Source: Paraliobacillus quinghaiensis (GTDB lineage Bacteria; Bacillota; Bacilli; Bacillales; Amphibacillaceae). From it: DNA of 64,000 bases. The DNA is taken from positions 124,001 to 188,000 of the forward strand of contig NZ_QJSH01000002.1 in the NCBI RefSeq assembly GCF_003426025.1. The letters run 5' to 3'. Shown piece by piece: positions 25,802 through 34,720 of this stretch. The stretch's first letter is position 1, and each line of letters begins with the position of its first letter. Below the pieces are notes generated by a model. That model did not search any database. It saw nothing but the letters and a program-made list of their open reading frames with translations, and was not told the origin of the DNA. Made by a program: the position numbers and the translations under genes.

Positions 25802-25982
25802 AGCTGTCTCCTGTCTGTTTGTTAAAGTATAGTAGGAGTGTATCATAATTTTGTATTAGTGAGAATATATTCACCAATTTTTAAGTGAATATACAGAGAG
25901 AGTTAGCCATTATATCGGCTTACGGGTTGCATTGTTATGATATAGTAATCTTATAACCATTTTTACATAAGGAGTATTCATC

Positions 25983-26894
25983 TTGGACGGATTTAATCAG
26001 CAATTTATATTTTCTATAATAATTATCGGTTTAGGGTATTTAGTCAAACGAACAAACATATTAAAAGAACGTGATGGAGAAGCGCTTGCACGCATTATTT
26101 TTAACCTTACATTACCCTCACTTATTATTGTGACTTTTCATGATCTAACGATTGAGCCTACGTTATTGGTTCTTGTCATTGCTGCAATTGTAGCAGGGAT
26201 TTTTCTTTCCTTTATAGGTATTCTATTATTTAAAAAAGAACAAAAAAGTACTAGAGGAATGCTGATCATGATGATACCTGGTTATAATGTTGGTCTATTC
26301 GCCTATCCGCTTGTTGAAGGTATATGGGGAACAGAAGGGATTAAATATTTTGGTTTGTTTGATGTTGGTAATGCTTTTATCGTATTTGGTTTAAGTTATT
26401 TACTGGGTAGTTATTATACTAGTGAAGAAACAAAAGTGAGTATGAGAGATATTAGTCTTAAATTAGTTAAGTCGATTCCATTAATGACTTATATGATTGT
26501 TTTCTTACTCAATGTCTTACATATTCCATTACCTTCGTTATTTATAGACACAGCTTCGATCATATCAAGCGCGAATATGCCGTTATCGTTATTGTTATTA
26601 GGTGTGTATTTAAACTTTACTTTTCATAAAGAATATTTACGTGTCGTTAGCAACTTCTTAATGGCCCGATATGGTATTGGTTTGCTTCTAGGAATACTAT
26701 TATTTATTTTGTTACCTTTTGAACCAATGATACGTTACACATTATTAATCGGTTTAATTTTACCTATACCTGTTTCAGCACTGCCATATGCAGTTGAATT
26801 CGGTTATGATAAGAGGTTTGTAGGTACAGTCTCCAATATGACGATCTTACTAAGTTTTGTTTTAATCTGGGTAATTATTAACGTGACATTTTAA
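25983..26894 (+). CDS. AEC-family (auxin efflux carrier type) transporter
   Basis: The 303-residue protein has about ten membrane segments, with the AEC-family opening 'GLGYLVKRTNILKERDGEALARIIFNLTLPSLIIVTFHD' and the second-half repeat 'PLSLLLLGVYLNF' and 'LPIPVSALPYAVEFGYDKRFVGT'. Bacterial AEC proteins export or import organic acids such as malate or malonate. The start is TTG 25983 behind AAGGAG. It stands alone between two HAD genes and ends at a bidirectional terminator. Confidence 0.8.
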   Translation: MDGFNQQFIFSIIIIGLGYLVKRTNILKERDGEALARIIFNLTLPSLIIVTFHDLTIEPTLLVLVIAAIVAGIFLSFIGILLFKKEQKSTRGMLIMMIPGYNVGLFAYPLVEGIWGTEGIKYFGLFDVGNAFIVFGLSYLLGSYYTSEETKVSMRDISLKLVKSIPLMTYMIVFLLNVLHIPLPSLFIDTASIISSANMPLSLLLLGVYLNFTFHKEYLRVVSNFLMARYGIGLLLGILLFILLPFEPMIRYTLLIGLILPIPVSALPYAVEFGYDKRFVGTVSNMTILLSFVLIWVIINVTF

Positions 26895-26898
26895 AATG

Positions 26899-26935
26899 AA
26901 AATGCCGTTTCTTTTGATAAAGAACGGCATTTTTT
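26899..26935. terminator. Bidirectional terminator between the AEC and HAD genes
   Basis: AAAATGCCGTTCT-type arms pair across GATA and run into TTTTTTC; both flanking genes end here. Confidence 0.85.
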
Positions 26936-26957
26936 CTTGTTTATTTATTTTTAAAGA

Positions 26958-27809
26958 TTATAAAATCGCTTCAATTGCTTTTGCAACGCCATGTTCGTTA
27001 TTTGTGACGGTATGGTAATCGCATGTTGCTTTAATTCCTTCTTCAGCATTTCCCATTGCCACACCACGACCAACGATTTTTAACATCGATAAATCATTAT
27101 AATTATCTCCAAGGGCCATGGTATCTTTTAGAGCAATACCTTTTTCAGCTGCAAAAATGGAGAGTGCAATGCCTTTTTGTGCTTCTGGGTGGTTAAATTC
27201 AAGGTTGTCAAAACCCGACGAAGTAATTACTACATTGTCCGCGTCAGTGAATGGTGTTTTTACTTTTTCAAGGGTATCTGCTTCTAGACAGAAAGCAAGG
27301 GCTTTAAATACCTCAATATTTTCATCTGCAAGTAAACCTTCAAAATCATCTGTTATTTTAAATTCTTCTTCTTGAAACCTTAATGCTGCACGTTCTTCTA
27401 CTTCTTCACGCGTAATATCAGGATTGGCAGAAAGCATGATGTTAAGTAAAACATCCATAAATTTTGCACGATCAGGAGAATAAATTCCTTGATTGGTATA
27501 TAACTCAAAATATGTATTATTAACTTGACATTGGTGTAAAATCTTCTTACTAATCGATTTGGATAATGGGATATTACTTAGTCGCTCTCCATTCTCTGTA
27601 TAAACATTTGCACCATTCAAACAAATAATAGGGCAGTTTAACCCAACTTGTTGTAATGGTTTGTTTGCAGCTGAATAAGAACGACCAGTTGCGACAACAA
27701 CTTGAATACCAGCATCAATGGCTTTTTTTATTGCTGTGGCATTTTCAATACTTATTTCTCCGTTTTCGTTTAATAATGTTCCATCTAAATCTGTAGCGAT
27801 AAGCTTCAT
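26958..27809 (-). CDS. HAD-superfamily Cof-type phosphatase
   Basis: The 283-residue protein has HAD motif I 'IATDLDGTLLNENG', motif II within 'VVATGRSYSAA' and motif IV 'ALGDNYNDLSMLKIVGRGVAMGNA'. It belongs to the Cof/YidA-type sugar-phosphate phosphatases. GGGAGC precedes the ATG at 27809. It is monocistronic and convergent with the AEC transporter gene. It is only distantly similar to the enzyme encoded at 25013, so the two are old paralogues and may have different substrates. Confidence 0.87.
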   Translation of the reverse strand: MKLIATDLDGTLLNENGEISIENATAIKKAIDAGIQVVVATGRSYSAANKPLQQVGLNCPIICLNGANVYTENGERLSNIPLSKSISKKILHQCQVNNTYFELYTNQGIYSPDRAKFMDVLLNIMLSANPDITREEVEERAALRFQEEEFKITDDFEGLLADENIEVFKALAFCLEADTLEKVKTPFTDADNVVITSSGFDNLEFNHPEAQKGIALSIFAAEKGIALKDTMALGDNYNDLSMLKIVGRGVAMGNAEEGIKATCDYHTVTNNEHGVAKAIEAIL

Positions 27810-28029
27810 TTGATCTGCTCCCTTAAGTATCTAATCACCTAACTCTAACTTAGGTAACATAAGATTTATTTCTAGTATTAGGATACACAAAAAAAATAGC
27901 CCCTGCAATGAATGAGTTTCTACTAAACAATCCAAAAAAAGCAAGAATCCTCCTATTATGTGACAAAATATGCTAAAGTTAATATGGAGAATTACTTCGT
28001 ACAGTTTAAAAGTGGAAAGGGAGTTAGTG

Positions 28030-28776
28030 ATGAATGGTTTTCGAATTATTCTAACAGGGTTATTATTAGTACTAATAATTGGCATCATGGTGCCTTTAGT
28101 ATTAAGCAGTGAACCAGGCCAACAAGAAGCAAAGATTGATACATATGATATAAGTGATACAAGTGAATTAGTTAGTGGAGCGGTTAGAGATACAAGAAAC
28201 AAACAATTAATCCAACTAAAAGATCAGGAACCAGAAGATCTTGAAGAGGAATTAGAGGAAGAAGAGGAACAGAACGATAATGAGATAGAGGACCAAAGTT
28301 CTTCTGTGGTAGTAAATGAGCAAACTAGCACTAGTAGTACTGTTGATGAACACGAAACTAGCAGTAATCAAGATTCAACTAAAACAACCGAAACTACAAC
28401 AAATAAAAAAAATGAAGAAGATGAATCTCTTCAAACTAATAATAACAATGATTCTAGCGAAGAAGACGAAGGTTCAAAAACAGTTACTAATACAGAGTCT
28501 GAACAGGAGAAAGAAGACAAGGAAGAATCAAATGATGACTCGGAAACGGACAAAACCGAATCAGAACCCAAAACTGATTCTGAGACAGGTGTAGAATCAG
28601 ACACAGAGCCAACTGAAGATTCTGAACCACTAACAGAACAAGAATCAGACGCAGATGGATCAGATACAAACTCAACCGAAGATCCTGCGGCCGAATCAGA
28701 CTCAGAACCAGTAACAGATCCCGATTCAGAATCGGTCGAACAAGGCTCGGAATTGGATTCAGAAGATAATGTGTAA
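28030..28776 (+). CDS. Highly acidic, low-complexity protein with N-terminal membrane helix
   Basis: The 248-residue protein has a short N-terminus, one membrane helix (about residues 5-24, 'IILTGLLLVLIIGIMVPLVL') and then about 200 residues made mostly of Glu, Asp, Ser, Thr and Asn, with repeated 'ESDSEP', 'TDSE' and 'EDSEP' units. It has no cysteine and no recognisable enzyme domain. It is probably anchored and extends outside as a disordered, strongly negative chain. I use ATG 28030 with AAAGGGAG upstream. A strongly acidic exported protein is consistent with a salt-tolerant host. Function unknown. Confidence 0.65.
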   Translation: MNGFRIILTGLLLVLIIGIMVPLVLSSEPGQQEAKIDTYDISDTSELVSGAVRDTRNKQLIQLKDQEPEDLEEELEEEEEQNDNEIEDQSSSVVVNEQTSTSSTVDEHETSSNQDSTKTTETTTNKKNEEDESLQTNNNNDSSEEDEGSKTVTNTESEQEKEDKEESNDDSETDKTESEPKTDSETGVESDTEPTEDSEPLTEQESDADGSDTNSTEDPAAESDSEPVTDPDSESVEQGSELDSEDNV

Positions 28777-28837
28777 GAAATGAAACTTTCATCTAATAGA
28801 ATCGTATATATAGCATAATTAAAGAAGGTGTGATGAG

Positions 28838-29818
28838 ATGAAGGAGCTTGAGGAGAAAATCACGAAGTATCAAGGGATTTATCAAGTGTTGAAGAAAAAG
28901 CTGAAATGGAAAGTTAGTAACAACCAAATTAACATGATGGTTGCTGCAACTTATGTGGTGAACAATCACCCATTTGAGTTAAAGCAATTCATGCAAACTG
29001 CAGACTATATCAAGTCTAAAGTTGGTCTGTTCTCATCATTGAATTCGCAGCAACGTTTCACCATATCTGCAATGTTAGATGTACGGTTTACTGATCCCAA
29101 AGACAAATTTAATCAAGTACTTGAGTGTTATGACTTATTAAAGTCAAATGGATTTAAGAAAGGTCCATTTACGTACATTGCGGCCTTAGTTTTACTACAA
29201 GGTGATGAGGATGAGGATAAAGGGCAAAAAGCTGAAAAAGCATATAGGATGTATAAAAAAATGCGTAGCGATCATCCAATTTTAACGTCATCTGGCGATT
29301 ATCCATTAGCTGTTTTGTTGGCAAATCGAGAAGGGGAAGTAGATTCAATCACTGCTCATGTGGAGTACTTTTACCAAACCTTGGATAAGAATGGTTTCTA
29401 TAAGGGTAATAATCTGCAATTTTTAAGCCATATTCTTTCGTTAGATCCAAGTATTGAAAAGAATTTGTTAACAGAGCGTTGTTTTGAAATAACTAAAATA
29501 TTTCAACAAAAAGGTGTTAAAACAAAAATAGGTGACTATCCGCAAATTGGTATGCTTGCTTTAATGGATGATGGTATAGAGGAGATCGATAAGATTCGTG
29601 ATGTAATGGAACAATTAAATGAGATGAAAGAATTTAAATGGTATAAAGATCTAAACCGAATGATGGCTTTTAATTTTGTTGTTAGTGAAAAATTAGCCGA
29701 TCATAGTATAGTTGAAACAGGAATGATGACAACAATGGAAACGATTATCCAAGCACAACAAGCTGCAATGATTGCGGCAACAGCTGGAGCAGTTGCTGCT
29801 AATAGTGCCAATAGCTAA
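28838..29818 (+). CDS. DUF4003-family protein
   Basis: The 326-residue protein is mostly helical and follows the DUF4003 pattern: 'MMVAATYVVNNHPFELKQFMQTADYIK', 'KVGLFSSLNSQQRFTISAMLD', 'FYQTLDKNGFYKGNNLQFLSHIL' and an Ala-rich C-terminal tail. The family is common in Firmicutes and has no known activity. AAGGTGTG precedes the ATG. The following esterase gene begins 34 bases later and is probably cotranscribed. Confidence 0.75.
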   Translation: MKELEEKITKYQGIYQVLKKKLKWKVSNNQINMMVAATYVVNNHPFELKQFMQTADYIKSKVGLFSSLNSQQRFTISAMLDVRFTDPKDKFNQVLECYDLLKSNGFKKGPFTYIAALVLLQGDEDEDKGQKAEKAYRMYKKMRSDHPILTSSGDYPLAVLLANREGEVDSITAHVEYFYQTLDKNGFYKGNNLQFLSHILSLDPSIEKNLLTERCFEITKIFQQKGVKTKIGDYPQIGMLALMDDGIEEIDKIRDVMEQLNEMKEFKWYKDLNRMMAFNFVVSEKLADHSIVETGMMTTMETIIQAQQAAMIAATAGAVAANSANS

Positions 29819-29852
29819 TAAATGTATATTAAACGAAAGGAATGAAGGAATA

Positions 29853-30650
29853 GTGGCAAGGATTACATGTGATTTTTTCTCAGAAGTACTTATGTTAAAC
29901 ACATCAATGACAGTGATTTTACCGGAGCAAACTTCTAATCAAATTGGCATGCAAAACAATAAACGTCAAGATCAAAAGCACCCCACATTGTACTTATTAC
30001 ACGGGCTTAGTGATGATCATACGATTTGGTCACGACGAACGTCTATTGAACGTTATGTTGCAGAATTAGGGATAGCTGTAGTGATGCCTGATGTTGATCA
30101 CAGTTTTTATACGGATATGAAGTATGGCAAGAATTATTGGACGTTTATTACAGAAGAGCTACCTAAAGTGGCACGCTCGTTTTTTCCTTTATCAGATAAA
30201 CGAGAAGATAATTTCGTAGCAGGTCTTTCAATGGGAGGGTATGGTGCCCTGAAATGGGCATTGAATAAACCTGATCAATTTGCTGCTGCTGCGACATTAT
30301 CTGGAGCTTTGGATATCATGAGCCATGTAAAAAATAAACAAGATCCTAATGATCCTATAGTAAAAACATTGTATAATGTCTATGGTGAGCAGGATTTGAC
30401 TAATACAATGCATGACGTGTTAAGTCTGGTTAAAAAAAATGATAGATCAGATGGACCTAAACCTAAAATTTATCAAGCATGCGGAACAGAAGATTTCTTA
30501 TACGAAGAAAATGTAACATTTAAGAATATTTGTGATCATACGAACTTAGATGTTGTCACAATATTTGATAAAGGAACACACGAATGGGGCTATTGGGATC
30601 ACCATATCCAACAAGTTCTGAACTGGCTTCCTTTATCATCTAGGACTTAA
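29853..30650 (+). CDS. Esterase D/FrmB-type alpha/beta hydrolase
   Basis: The 265-residue protein has the nucleophile Ser126 in 'GLSMGGYGALKWAL', a likely acid Asp214 in 'GTEDFLYEEN' and His243 in 'GTHEWGYWDHH', the complete triad of the esterase D family (PF00756), which includes S-formylglutathione hydrolases and small acetyl or tributyrin esterases. The early 'TLYLLHGLSDDHTIW' is the oxyanion region. I prefer GTG 29853 with AAAGGA eleven bases upstream; the longer frame start would lie inside the preceding gene. Substrate unknown. Confidence 0.85.
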   Translation: MARITCDFFSEVLMLNTSMTVILPEQTSNQIGMQNNKRQDQKHPTLYLLHGLSDDHTIWSRRTSIERYVAELGIAVVMPDVDHSFYTDMKYGKNYWTFITEELPKVARSFFPLSDKREDNFVAGLSMGGYGALKWALNKPDQFAAAATLSGALDIMSHVKNKQDPNDPIVKTLYNVYGEQDLTNTMHDVLSLVKKNDRSDGPKPKIYQACGTEDFLYEENVTFKNICDHTNLDVVTIFDKGTHEWGYWDHHIQQVLNWLPLSSRT

Positions 30651-30674
30651 TAGAGATTCATATGATCTTTGTAG

Positions 30675-30706
30675 CGTCTAGCCATTAGGAGGTTAGACGT
30701 TTTTTT
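30675..30706 (+). terminator. Terminator after the esterase gene
   Basis: CGTCTAGCC (30675-30683) pairs with GGTTAGACG (30691-30699), followed by seven T. Confidence 0.85.
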
Positions 30707-30735
30707 GGTTAACGAATTAAATTAAATGACCAAAC

Positions 30736-30770
30736 AAAAAAACGAACCAGATTAATCTGGTTCGTTTTTA
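30736..30770 (-). terminator. Terminator after the cold-shock gene
   Basis: AACGAACCAGATT and AATCTGGTTCGTT form a near-perfect palindrome flanked by A and T runs, just beyond the stop codon of the reverse cold-shock gene. Confidence 0.85.
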
Positions 30771-30784
30771 TCTAATAGCTGTTA

Positions 30785-30985
30785 TTAGTTTTTTTCAACG
30801 TTAGCAGCTTGTGGTCCACGGTTACCTTCTTCGATATCGAATGTTACGCTTTGACCTTCTTCAAGTGTTTTAAAGCCTTCGCCTTGGATTGCTGAGAAGT
30901 GTACGAATACATCGTCTTGTCCTTCTACTTCGATAAATCCGAAACCTTTGTCTGCGTTAAACCATTTTACTGTACCTTGTGCCAT
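30785..30985 (-). CDS. Cold-shock protein (CspA/CspB family)
   Basis: The 66-residue OB-fold protein has the RNA-binding motifs RNP1 'KGFGFI' and RNP2 'VFVHFS' and the usual Csp ending '[10 protein letters not shown]'. It is an RNA chaperone and transcription antiterminator that acts in the cytoplasm, especially after cold shock. ATG 30985 is preceded by AGGAGG. The 5' leader is long and holds a compact hairpin directly before the ribosome site. Confidence 0.96.
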   Translation of the reverse strand: MAQGTVKWFNADKGFGFIEVEGQDDVFVHFSAIQGEGFKTLEEGQSVTFDIEEGNRGPQAANVEKN

Positions 30986-31001
30986 ATTACTTTTCCTCCT
31001 A

Positions 31002-31020
31002 TGTGTGGATCGTCCACACA
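31002..31020 (-). promoter_or_regulatory. Hairpin next to the ribosome site of the cold-shock mRNA
   Basis: TGTGTGGA (31002-31009) and TCCACACA (31013-31020) form a perfect 8-bp stem with a three-base loop. It ends one base from the sequence leading to the AGGAGG (30995-31000) on the reverse strand, so it could mark or tune translation initiation. Confidence 0.6.
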
Positions 31021-31284
31021 AATGTATTACTATTCTTGCTCATACAATCAAAACGAAAACTTTCACGTTGCTAGTTACTTGAAGTGTTTTGTCGAACAAA
31101 ATAGCTAAGTTCATTATAACAAGTGATTTTAAAGAAAGCAATGTTTTAACAAAAAAAATAGTAATTTATTTAAAAGAATGCAAAGAAATTAATATTATTG
31201 CCTCTATGACTTGATACATGAGATAAATGTAGGTAGTATAGGTAAGTAAGTTTTTTAATGATTAAGCTTAAAAGAGGGGTAAAC

Positions 31285-32349
31285 ATGAGTAATAAACATT
31301 CCATTTACGGATTGACGAAAGAAAAGCTAACAGACTGGTTAGTGGAAAATGGTCAGAAAAAGTTCCGAGCAAAACAAGTTTGGGATTGGTTATATAAAAA
31401 ACGTGTAACAACATTTGATGCAATGAAAAATCTTAACAAAGATTGTATTGCTTTATTAGAAGCAAATTTTTATATAGAAACATTAACGGAAGAAATAAAA
31501 CAAGAATCAAAAGATGGCACAATCAAATTTTTATTTAAACTAGAGGATGGTAATTTAATCGAAACAGTATTAATGCGTTTTTCCTATGGTTTATCCGTTT
31601 GTGTGACAACCCAGGTTGGTTGTAATATTGGCTGCACGTTTTGTGCAAGTGGACTATTAACGAAAAACCGAGATCTTTCCGGTGGGGAAATTGTAGAACA
31701 AATCATGAAAGTCCAACACCATTTAGATGCACAAAAGAAAGACGAACGGGTTAGTCATATTGTTATAATGGGGATTGGGGAACCATTTGATAACTACAAT
31801 AACACAATGGATTTCTTACGTGTTGTTAATGATCAAGAAGGTTTATCAATTGGTGCAAGACACATTACGTTGTCTACAAGTGGTTTAGCGCATAAAATTC
31901 GCGAATTTGCTGATGAGAATTTCCAAGTCAATCTGGCAGTTTCTTTGCATGCACCTAATGACGAGCTGCGAACAAGTATTATGAAAATTAACAAAGCATT
32001 TCCAATTGCGAAGTTGATGGATGCAGTTGATTATTATTTAGAAAAAACCAATCGACGAATTACGTTTGAATATATTTTATTAAAAGGTGTTAATGATCAT
32101 AAGGAAGAAGCGTTACAATTAGCAAAACTCCTTAAGAATAAACGTCATTTATCTTATGTAAACTTAATTCCGTATAATCCAGTAGAAGAGCATAATCAGT
32201 ATGACCGCAGTGAAAAAGATGCAATTGTAGGGTTTTATGAAACACTACTAAACGCAGGAATTAATTGCGGAGTGCGTGTTGAACAGGGCTCAGATATCGA
32301 TGCTGCTTGTGGTCAATTGCGTAGTAAACAAATGAAAAAAGCACAATAA
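31285..32349 (+). CDS. rlmN: 23S rRNA (adenine-2503-C2)-methyltransferase RlmN
   Basis: The 354-residue radical-SAM enzyme has the cluster-binding Cys113-x3-Cys117-x2-Cys120 in '[14 protein letters not shown]' and a late catalytic cysteine in '[10 protein letters not shown]'. RlmN methylates A2503 of 23S rRNA and A37 of several tRNAs. I use ATG 31285 with GAGGGG upstream; the frame runs further back without a better start. Length agrees with Bacillus RlmN (about 350-360). The related Cfr methyltransferase confers antibiotic resistance, but the sequence '[15 protein letters not shown]' and overall length favour housekeeping RlmN. Confidence 0.92.
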   Translation: MSNKHSIYGLTKEKLTDWLVENGQKKFRAKQVWDWLYKKRVTTFDAMKNLNKDCIALLEANFYIETLTEEIKQESKDGTIKFLFKLEDGNLIETVLMRFSYGLSVCVTTQVGCNIGCTFCASGLLTKNRDLSGGEIVEQIMKVQHHLDAQKKDERVSHIVIMGIGEPFDNYNNTMDFLRVVNDQEGLSIGARHITLSTSGLAHKIREFADENFQVNLAVSLHAPNDELRTSIMKINKAFPIAKLMDAVDYYLEKTNRRITFEYILLKGVNDHKEEALQLAKLLKNKRHLSYVNLIPYNPVEEHNQYDRSEKDAIVGFYETLLNAGINCGVRVEQGSDIDAACGQLRSKQMKKAQ

Positions 32350-32370
32350 TTAAATGTGAATGTTTGCCAA

Positions 32371-32399
32371 AAAAGCACTGCGAAAATGCAGTGCTTTTT
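32371..32399 (+). terminator. Terminator after rlmN
   Basis: AAAAGCACTGC and GCAGTGCTTTTT pair around GAAAAT. Confidence 0.9.
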
Positions 32400-32568
32400 G
32401 ATTTGAACCATAAAACTAAGACCTGGTTGTTTTTCCTTGAGGGAATCAAAATTAAGTCATATCCTATAAGTATTCGGAAATAATAAACTTAAAAAGGTGT
32501 GAACAAACAAATAACTTTATTCCGATTAAACAAGTGTGTATAATAAGTTTTATAAGGAGATGCATTTA

Positions 32569-32988
32569 ATGAATACTATTCCAAAACCATTAGTTCAACT
32601 AAATCAGACCTTTATCGTTTTAACGGTTGTGATTGGATTAATTTTTGCAAAATCATTATTATTGATCCCATTTATCATTGGCGTATATACAGTAATCACT
32701 AAAAAGAATCCTATTATCATATTAGGGAAACAGATTTTAAGAAAACCTCTGAATACCTACAAAGAAGAAGATAAAGCACAGCAAATCTTTAACCAATGGA
32801 TTGCGACGATTTGCTTAGGTGTGGCGTTATTATTTTTTGCCTTAGGTATAGATATAATTGGATACATCTTTAGTGTCATGGTTGTCTTAGCGGCGGGTAT
32901 AGCATTAATGGGGTACTGTATTGGATGTACAGTTCGCTATCGCTATATGATGTGGAAGTATAATCGTAGTAAAAAACAATCTGCATAA
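32569..32988 (+). CDS. DUF4395-family membrane protein
   Basis: The 139-residue protein has four membrane segments and matches DUF4395: 'IPKPLVQLNQTFIVLTVVIGLIFA', 'AQQIFNQWIATICLGVALLFFALG' and 'GIALMGYCIGCTVRYRYMMWKY' with two cysteines three residues apart. The family often occurs near thioredoxin or sulfurtransferase genes, but its role is unknown. ATG 32569 has AAGGAG upstream; a longer frame start at 32536 is less likely. It stands alone. Confidence 0.8.
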   Translation: MNTIPKPLVQLNQTFIVLTVVIGLIFAKSLLLIPFIIGVYTVITKKNPIIILGKQILRKPLNTYKEEDKAQQIFNQWIATICLGVALLFFALGIDIIGYIFSVMVVLAAGIALMGYCIGCTVRYRYMMWKYNRSKKQSA

Positions 32989-33022
32989 AAATAGATGTGC
33001 AAAATTCGCACATCTATTTTTT
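32987..33022. terminator. Bidirectional terminator between DUF4395 and the N-hydroxylase gene
   Basis: AAAATAGATGTGC and GCACATCTATTTT pair around a short loop with A and T runs on both sides. Confidence 0.88.
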
Positions 33023-34318
33023 CGTAAATTGTGTGAATAGGGTATCTTGTTTGGCACGATAAATTTCTTGCCCTGCAATTTTGTTGATGATATGAACATT
33101 ACGATCTACTGCCAGTGCAAGATTGGTAGCACCACTACCATGTGAATGTTCAAGGTTAGTTAGTGTGAAAAAATGATTGCTTCGATCCACTTCTTCATGA
33201 AAAACAAGGCGATAATCCCGTGTTACTTGATAACGTTTTTCATCTTCCCAAGCTATTCTTTTGCTAAATCGCTCCAAAAACCAGTCAGGAATATTAGGTT
33301 TGTAACCTGTTGCCAAAATAACTTTTTCACTAGTGAACGTGAATGTACTTCCTTCTTGCCATTGGTTGCAGACAAGTTGGTAATCAGTGTCCTTTCGTTC
33401 AATATTATTTAATTCTGTTAACGGTTGAATGGTTATCTCTAATTTATTGCCATCAACCGATTTGTGATATAACCATTCATAAATCTTATGTAATGTAATT
33501 GCATCAATACCTTTTCGTAGCTGTCCTAGTTTATCCAATGCTTCAATACGTTGGTCAAATGGTAAGTCATGAAAGTAATCAACATAATCTGGAGAAAAAA
33601 CTTCTTGGCCAATTTTTGATGCATCTAATTGGAGAAGTCCAGTAGACCTTGTTAACCATGTAAGATGGTAATCATAATAATCTTGTTCCTTTAATAAGTC
33701 ATAAAAAACTTCTGCAGCACTTTGCCCAGATCCAATAATCGTAATTGATTTCGCCTTTTGAGTTCTTTCTTTGTGGAATAGATATTGACTGGTATGATGG
33801 ATATCTTCTAAAGGTAATCCGTTTGTTCCACTTGGTGTAGCAGGTTTGCTTCCAGTTCCCATTACAACATGCTTTGCTAGGTAGCTCTTGACTTCATCCT
33901 TATCCCAATGTTTCACTTTTACTTCAAAATGGTCTTGATGATCAATTACATCAACTACTTCAGATTTGAGATGACAACTTGAAAGTTGCTCGATTACCCA
34001 TCGCGCATATGCGTCGTATTCTTTACGTGGTATTTCGAACCGATGAAAGAAATAAAATGGATAAAGACGATTTTGCGTGTGTAAATAATTCAAAAAAGAA
34101 TAATGACTTTTTGGATTAGCAAGCGTCACAAGGTCGGCTAAAAAGGGGACTTGTAGATCTGTTCTTTCAATCAGCATACCTGGATGCCACTGAAAAGTAG
34201 CGTTTTGCTCGAAAAAAATAGCATCCAAAATGTCTTGCTCATCTATTAATGCCGCTAAACCTAAGTTATATGGACCAATACCGATGCCAATTAGATCATA
34301 TATGTTTTTTTGTTTCAT
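33014..34318 (-). CDS. L-lysine/L-ornithine N-hydroxylase (IucD/SidA/PvdA family)
   Basis: The 434-residue flavoprotein has the FAD motif 'GIGIGPYNLGLA', the NADPH motif 'GSGQSAAEVFYDLL' and 'LATGYKPNIPDWF', which together define the siderophore-type N-hydroxylating monooxygenases. These add a hydroxyl to the side-chain amine of lysine or ornithine, the first step towards hydroxamate siderophores such as aerobactin or schizokinen. The start ATG 34318 has no strong ribosome site nearby. No siderophore synthetase or transporter is adjacent and I see no clear Fur box, so it is an orphan here. IucD-like (lysine) is slightly favoured. Confidence 0.82.
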   Translation of the reverse strand: MKQKNIYDLIGIGIGPYNLGLAALIDEQDILDAIFFEQNATFQWHPGMLIERTDLQVPFLADLVTLANPKSHYSFLNYLHTQNRLYPFYFFHRFEIPRKEYDAYARWVIEQLSSCHLKSEVVDVIDHQDHFEVKVKHWDKDEVKSYLAKHVVMGTGSKPATPSGTNGLPLEDIHHTSQYLFHKERTQKAKSITIIGSGQSAAEVFYDLLKEQDYYDYHLTWLTRSTGLLQLDASKIGQEVFSPDYVDYFHDLPFDQRIEALDKLGQLRKGIDAITLHKIYEWLYHKSVDGNKLEITIQPLTELNNIERKDTDYQLVCNQWQEGSTFTFTSEKVILATGYKPNIPDWFLERFSKRIAWEDEKRYQVTRDYRLVFHEEVDRSNHFFTLTNLEHSHGSGATNLALAVDRNVHIINKIAGQEIYRAKQDTLFTQFTKK

Positions 34319-34420
34319 ATTAAAAACCTGCCTTCATTTGTATGAAATTATATATACCCAAAAAGAAGAGAGAACAATCATTAGGGGAATCTTTTTTACT
34401 CTTAATTTAATATAGTATTT

Positions 34421-34590
34421 TATGCACACGTTTGCTTTATAGTCTATCATGAATTGTAAATTGAAAGAATTAGGTCTAGTTTTTTATGAAACTATTCAAA
34501 CGTGTTATTACTCAATTTATTGATTTCTTTTATGGGAAATTTGTTGCACACCCTAAAAACATGTGTTATTGTTTTAGTGCAAACGTTTGC
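34421..34590. promoter_or_regulatory. LacI/cre-type operators before the first LacI gene
   Basis: GCAAACGTTTGC, a perfect 12-bp palindrome, lies at 34579-34590, and a diverged copy GCACACGTTTGCTT at 34423-34436. They fit both a LacI-family autoregulatory site and the CcpA cre consensus. The 34319-34720 gap holds no gene. Confidence 0.65.
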
Positions 34591-34720
34591 TAAAAATCGA
34601 AATAGTGGTTGCTGACATAAGGTTACTAAAAAATAAATTGTTAAGTGTTCTCTCGATGGCACTTAGTAGTATCAGAAGGTGCTTTAAAATAAGTACATTA
34701 GTAGTAAAGTGGGTGTACAG

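Noticed and set aside
27831-28202. Reverse open frame before the acidic protein gene
   Set aside because: It covers the promoter and start of the forward gene, has no ribosome site and no family-like features.
28316-28792. Alternative frames inside the acidic protein gene
   Set aside because: They arise from the low-complexity GAA/GAT/TCA-rich repeats; composition is Leu/Lys/Arg-rich without start signals.
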